Shown one piece after another: positions 7,208-10,122 of a DNA stretch of 10,122 nt. Both the position numbers and the translations under genes were made by a program. Every line of letters begins with the position of its first letter. Within the stretch, counting starts at the first letter, position 1. The stretch is from Chelatococcus sp. (GTDB lineage Bacteria; Pseudomonadota; Alphaproteobacteria; Rhizobiales; Beijerinckiaceae), in assembly GCA_003248805.1 (NCBI GenBank), contig QFQY01000094.1, positions 1 through 10,122 on the forward strand, read 5' to 3'. Below the pieces are notes generated by a model. It made no database searches, was not told the DNA's origin, and was given only the letters and a program-made list of their open reading frames with translations.

Positions 7208-8335
7208 TCAGCGTTCTGCCAGGATGCGGGCGTTCGCCCGCACCGAGGCCTCGCTGACCGTGATGCCGAGTCCGGGACCTTCGGGCACCACGACATGGCC
7301 GTCGCGGTTCGGCACGCGCTCCTCCAGCACGTCCTCGGTCAGGACATGGTGGGGCATGTAGAACTCGCAGCCGAGCGAGATGCCGGGCGTCGCGGCGATC
7401 AGCTGCGTGCCGGCGGCGAGCCCGATGCCGCCTTCCCAGAGCGTGCCGCCATAGCCGGGCAAGCCGGCCGTGTCGGCGATGGCCATGATGCCTTGCGCCT
7501 TGAGCAGGCCGCCCGCCTTCATCAGCTTGACCGAGATCGCGTCGGCCGCCTGCAGGCGGACGATCTCGGTCAGGTCGCGGGCGTCGAAGCAGCTCTCGTC
7601 GGCGAGGATCGGCGTGTCGAGTGCCGAGGCGAAGGAGGCCATCGCGGCGAGGTGCTCGCGCGGCACGGGCTGTTCGATGAAGGTCGGCTTGAACTGGTCG
7701 ACATCGCGCAGCAGCTTGATCGCGCCGAAGGGCTGGAGCGCCTGATTGTAGTCGATCCGCAGGTCGATCCCGTCGCCGAACTCCGAGCGCATGGCTTCGA
7801 GATGGGCGAGGTCTTCCCTGTGCGGCTTCACCCCGGTCTTGACCTTGTAGATCACGTTGCCGGCCGGCACCATGGCGCGCATGCGCTCCAGATCGGCGGC
7901 GAAGTCGGGATCGGCGATCGAGAAGGACAGCGGGATCGTGTCCCGCACCCGGCCGCCGAGAAGGTCGGCGACGGAGAGGCCCGATTGCTTGCCGAGGATG
8001 TCGAACAGCGCCATCTCGATCGCGACCTTGGCCTCGGCATGGCCGACCAATGCCTTGTCGAGCAGCGCCATGGTCTCGCGGATGCGCTTGACCGGCCGGC
8101 CGGTCAGAACGGGGCGCAGATAGACGTCGATGGCCGCCAGCGCCGCCTCGGCTGTGCCGGTGAAGACTTCCCAGGGGGCCGCCTCGCCCCAGCCGGTCGT
8201 GCCGTCGCTCGCGGTCAGCTCGACGAGGACGCGCTTGACCGTGCCCTTGACGTTCCCGACGCCCTGGAGCCGGGCCATCTTGATCGGGCTTTCGATGAAG
8301 AAGAGCCGGATGCGTTCGATCGTTGCGCTGTTCAT
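7208..8335 (-). CDS. Enolase superfamily enzyme, muconate lactonizing enzyme (MLE) subgroup
   Basis: A 375-residue protein. Residues 1-125 form the capping domain (RVLVELTASDGTTGWGEAAPWEVFTG), and the rest is the modified TIM barrel. All catalytic positions of the MLE subgroup are present: K164-V-K166 (KxK on strand 2), magnesium ligands D195 (RIDYN), E221 (FIEQP) and D246 (ILADES), K270 (ISVKLMKAGG) as the opposite-face base, and E324 (GCEF). Each lies exactly three residues earlier than the numbering I recall for Pseudomonas putida muconate lactonizing enzyme. The chemistry is therefore abstraction of a proton next to a carboxylate. The subgroup includes cycloisomerases, dipeptide epimerases, o-succinylbenzoate synthase and N-acylamino acid racemases; sequence alone does not choose. 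It starts 11 bases after the SDR-like gene, downstream of an amino acid-type importer, which favours an amino acid-like or small acid substrate. The ribosome binding site is weak. Confidence 0.9.
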   Translation of the reverse strand: MNSATIERIRLFFIESPIKMARLQGVGNVKGTVKRVLVELTASDGTTGWGEAAPWEVFTGTAEAALAAIDVYLRPVLTGRPVKRIRETMALLDKALVGHAEAKVAIEMALFDILGKQSGLSVADLLGGRVRDTIPLSFSIADPDFAADLERMRAMVPAGNVIYKVKTGVKPHREDLAHLEAMRSEFGDGIDLRIDYNQALQPFGAIKLLRDVDQFKPTFIEQPVPREHLAAMASFASALDTPILADESCFDARDLTEIVRLQAADAISVKLMKAGGLLKAQGIMAIADTAGLPGYGGTLWEGGIGLAAGTQLIAATPGISLGCEFYMPHHVLTEDVLEERVPNRDGHVVVPEGPGLGITVSEASVRANARILAER

Positions 8336-8346
8336 GGCCTGCGAGC

Positions 8347-9102
8347 TCAGACGAGCCCCCCGTTGACGTTGATGATCTGCCCCGTGACGTAGGAGGCCGC
8401 CGGGGAGGCGAGGAAGCCGATCGCGGCCGCGACCTCGGCGGGCAACCCGCGGCGCCCGAGCGGAATGATCGCCTCCATGCGGGCGATCGCCTCGGGGGAG
8501 AGCTTGCTGCCGCTGCCTTCGTCCTTGCGGATCAGGCCGGGCGCGACGGCGTTGACGGTGATCGCATCCGGCGCGAGCTCATGGGCCATCAGCCGCACGG
8601 TGGTTTCGAGCGCGGAGCGGCTCGCCGCGGTCGCCGCGAAGGGCTGCATGTCGGTGCGCAGGGCATGGGCGACGAAGGACGAGGTCGCGACGACCCGGCC
8701 GCTGCCGCTCGCCTTCAGGAGAGGGCGCGCCGCTCGCACCATGCGCATGAGCGCGACGACGGATTCGTCGAGCGCGTGCCGGAGCTCGTCCTCGGCCAGA
8801 TCCATGATGCCGCCCCGGCGGGCATGGCCCGCGACGGCGATGATGGCGTCGAGCCGGCCGAAGCGTTCGGCGGCGAGCGCGACGGCCGCCTCGCCTGTGC
8901 CGGCCACCGCGAGGTCGCCGAGGGCGGTTGCGACCGTGGCTCCGGCGGCCCGAGCCGAGGCCGCCACGGTGTCGAGCCCGGCCTGGTTGGCGCGGGTGTG
9001 CAGGACGAGGCCAATGCCCGGGCCGGCGAGCTGGAGCGCGGTCGCGCGGCCGATGCCGCTCGCCGCGCCGGTGACGAGATGGACGCGCTCGGGTGCGGAC
9101 AT
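8347..9102 (-). CDS. SDR-family protein with degenerate catalytic tetrad
   Basis: A 251-residue protein with the classical short-chain dehydrogenase fold. The cofactor site looks intact: TGAASGIG at 11-18, an R37 after strand 2 that may favour NADP, GD at 62-63, VNAVAPGLI (183-191) and the C-terminal INVNGG. The catalytic residues are not intact. In YxxxK, aligned through the fixed spacing to ITVNAVAPG, Tyr is T158 and Lys is R162 (TAASRSAL). The helix-4 Asn is S114, and the NNAG motif reads AVAG. Only the serine (S141 or S142) remains. The reverse-strand codons confirm this (ACC for T158, CGC for R162). Either the enzyme uses different chemistry or it binds nucleotide/ligand without normal hydride transfer. 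The gene starts two bases after the ATPase stop and ends 11 bases before the enolase gene, so it is firmly in that operon. Confidence 0.9.
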   Translation of the reverse strand: MSAPERVHLVTGAASGIGRATALQLAGPGIGLVLHTRANQAGLDTVAASARAAGATVATALGDLAVAGTGEAAVALAAERFGRLDAIIAVAGHARRGGIMDLAEDELRHALDESVVALMRMVRAARPLLKASGSGRVVATSSFVAHALRTDMQPFAATAASRSALETTVRLMAHELAPDAITVNAVAPGLIRKDEGSGSKLSPEAIARMEAIIPLGRRGLPAEVAAAIGFLASPAASYVTGQIINVNGGLV

Positions 9103-9104
9103 GA

Positions 9105-9896
9105 TCAGGCCTGCGCCGGAGCCGGCTGGGCGGCGCCGCGATGGAAATGGCTGAGGAAGGCCTGAGTCGCGGCCTCGCGCGGCTGGTCGATGACCTGCCG
9201 TGCCGGCCCCTCCTCGACGACGACGCCGTCGCGCATGAAGACGACGCGGTCGGCGACCTCGCGGGCGAAGGCGATCTCGTGGGTGACGATCAGCATCGTC
9301 ATGCCCTCGGCGGCGAGCTTCTGCATCACGCCCAGCACCTCGCCCACCAGCTCGGGGTCGAGCGCGGAGGTCGCCTCGTCGAAGAGCATGACCTCCGGCT
9401 CCATGGCGAGCGCCCGGGCGATCGCGACGCGCTGCTTCTGGCCGCCGGAAAGCCGGCTCGGATATTCGTCGGCCTTGTCGGCGAGGCCGACCTTGGCGAG
9501 CAGGGCCAGCGCCTGCGTCCGCGCCTCCTGCTTCGGCTTGCCGCGCACGATGACCGGCGCTTCCATGACGTTGCCGAGCACGGTCATGTGCGGAAACAGG
9601 TTGAAGTGCTGGAACACCATGCCGGTGTTGGCACGGAAGCGCGCGAGCTCGCGCGTTCCCGGCAGCTTCGAACCCTGCTCGAAGGCGAAGCTGTTGCCGC
9701 CGACGCGCACCCGCCCGCCGTCCGGAGTCACCAGCAGGTTCACACAGCGCAGCAGCGTCGACTTGCCGGAGCCGGAGGGGCCGATCAGCGCGACGACGCC
9801 ACCGGGAGCGACGGTGAGGTTGATGTCCTTGAGGACGGTGAGCGAGCCGAAGCGCTTGCGCAGGCCGGCGATCTCGATCTTCGGAGTCTGGTCCAT
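9105..9896 (-). CDS. Polar amino acid ABC transporter ATP-binding protein (GlnQ/HisP/ArtP type)
   Basis: A 263-residue ATPase, full length for the family and complete in all motifs: Walker A GPSGSGKST (39-47), Q-loop Q96 in MVFQHFNLFPHMTVLGNV, signature LSGGQ (149-153), Walker B LFDEATSALDP (171-181) and switch histidine H206 in VTHEIAFAREVADRVVFM. MVFQHFNLFPHMTVL and the short C-terminus without a TOBE domain place it in the amino acid (PAAT) class, unlike the sugar ATPase at the left edge. ATG 9896 is chosen because TGAGG (9907-9903), which overlaps the permease stop, is six bases upstream. A TTG at 9908 overlapping that stop is a possible longer start adding four residues. It powers the permease that precedes it. 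No binding protein or second permease is visible; they may lie beyond the right edge. Confidence 0.95.
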   Translation of the reverse strand: MDQTPKIEIAGLRKRFGSLTVLKDINLTVAPGGVVALIGPSGSGKSTLLRCVNLLVTPDGGRVRVGGNSFAFEQGSKLPGTRELARFRANTGMVFQHFNLFPHMTVLGNVMEAPVIVRGKPKQEARTQALALLAKVGLADKADEYPSRLSGGQKQRVAIARALAMEPEVMLFDEATSALDPELVGEVLGVMQKLAAEGMTMLIVTHEIAFAREVADRVVFMRDGVVVEEGPARQVIDQPREAATQAFLSHFHRGAAQPAPAQA

Positions 9897-9904
9897 CGCT
9901 GGCC

Positions 9905-10122
9905 TCAATCGCTGGTGGCGAGCTTCTTCTCGCCCTGACGGACGAGCATGGTCAGCGGGTAGAGCAGCGCGAAATAGGCGACCGCGACCGCCGTGTAGAC
10001 TTCCAGCGGCCGATAGCTGTCATGCGCCGCGATCTGCCCCTGATAGAGCAGGTCCGGCACCGCCAGCACCGAGACCAGCGAGGTGTTCTTGAACTGGATG
10101 ATCGACTGGTTCATCAGCGGCG
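9905..10122 (-). CDS. Amino acid ABC transporter permease (HisM/GlnP type), C-terminal part
   Basis: The gene enters from the right edge of the window; 72 residues are visible, running into the edge in frame. The first part, PLMNQSIIQFKNTSLVSVLAVPDLLYQGQ, is the end of the cytoplasmic coupling loop and the very conserved KNTSL segment of polar amino acid permeases. A last membrane segment (VYTAVAVAYFALLYPLTML) and a short charged tail ending KKLATSD follow. An ATG at 10114 is internal, not the start, because family members have about 150 or more residues before it. The stop codon overlaps the ribosome binding site of the ATPase gene, indicating translational coupling. Confidence 0.93.
   Translation of the reverse strand, partial: PLMNQSIIQFKNTSLVSVLAVPDLLYQGQIAAHDSYRPLEVYTAVAVAYFALLYPLTMLVRQGEKKLATSD

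Noticed and set aside
5964..7361. 465-codon plus-strand open frame overlapping the second dehydrogenase
   Set aside because: It is out of frame with the dehydrogenase, compositionally biased, and crosses the intergenic repeat.
7295..8392. 365-codon plus-strand open frame opposite the enolase-type gene
   Set aside because: Antisense shadow of a gene in which every catalytic residue of the MLE subgroup is present.

Overview
The window comes from a GC-rich bacterial chromosome, most likely an alphaproteobacterium of the Hyphomicrobiales (Bosea/Bradyrhizobium/Methylobacterium-like). This is inferred from strong GC bias at third codon positions, a Tat-exported sugar-binding protein, and a CCTCATCCTGAGGA / CGTCTCGAAGGATG palindromic intergenic repeat that I recall from that order. 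All genes look chromosomal and metabolic. I see no phage, transposase, CRISPR, rRNA or tRNA.

Layout. Bases 1-4928, plus strand: a carbohydrate ABC importer of the CUT1/MalFGK type. It runs from the 3' end of the ATPase gene (cut by the window edge), through a hairpin-rich 250-base gap, to a Tat-dependent solute-binding protein, two permeases, and a beta-hydroxyacid dehydrogenase resembling L-threonate dehydrogenase (LtnD). Bases 4943-6016, minus strand: a LacI-family regulator that converges on the dehydrogenase with a 14-base gap. Bases 6115-7035, plus strand: a second, clearly different beta-hydroxyacid dehydrogenase, divergent from the regulator across a 98-base gap. Bases 7056-7178: a composite inverted repeat between convergent genes. 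Bases 10122-7208, minus strand (read right to left): the end of a polar amino acid-type ABC permease, its ATPase, a short-chain dehydrogenase-like protein with a degraded catalytic motif, and a muconate-lactonizing-enzyme-type enolase superfamily protein. These four genes are packed with gaps of 2 to 11 bases and look like one operon.

How it may work together (inference): the plus-strand cluster imports a sugar, polyol or sugar acid and oxidises a hydroxy acid derived from it, controlled by the LacI protein. The minus-strand operon imports a small polar compound and rearranges it with the enolase-type enzyme, the SDR-like protein acting on the same compound. No kinase, aldolase or lactonase in the window would fix the substrate of either cluster. 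I found no obviously new defence or mobile system. The most unusual items are the SDR-like protein lacking three of four catalytic residues, the composite palindrome, and the hairpins in and upstream of the importer operon.
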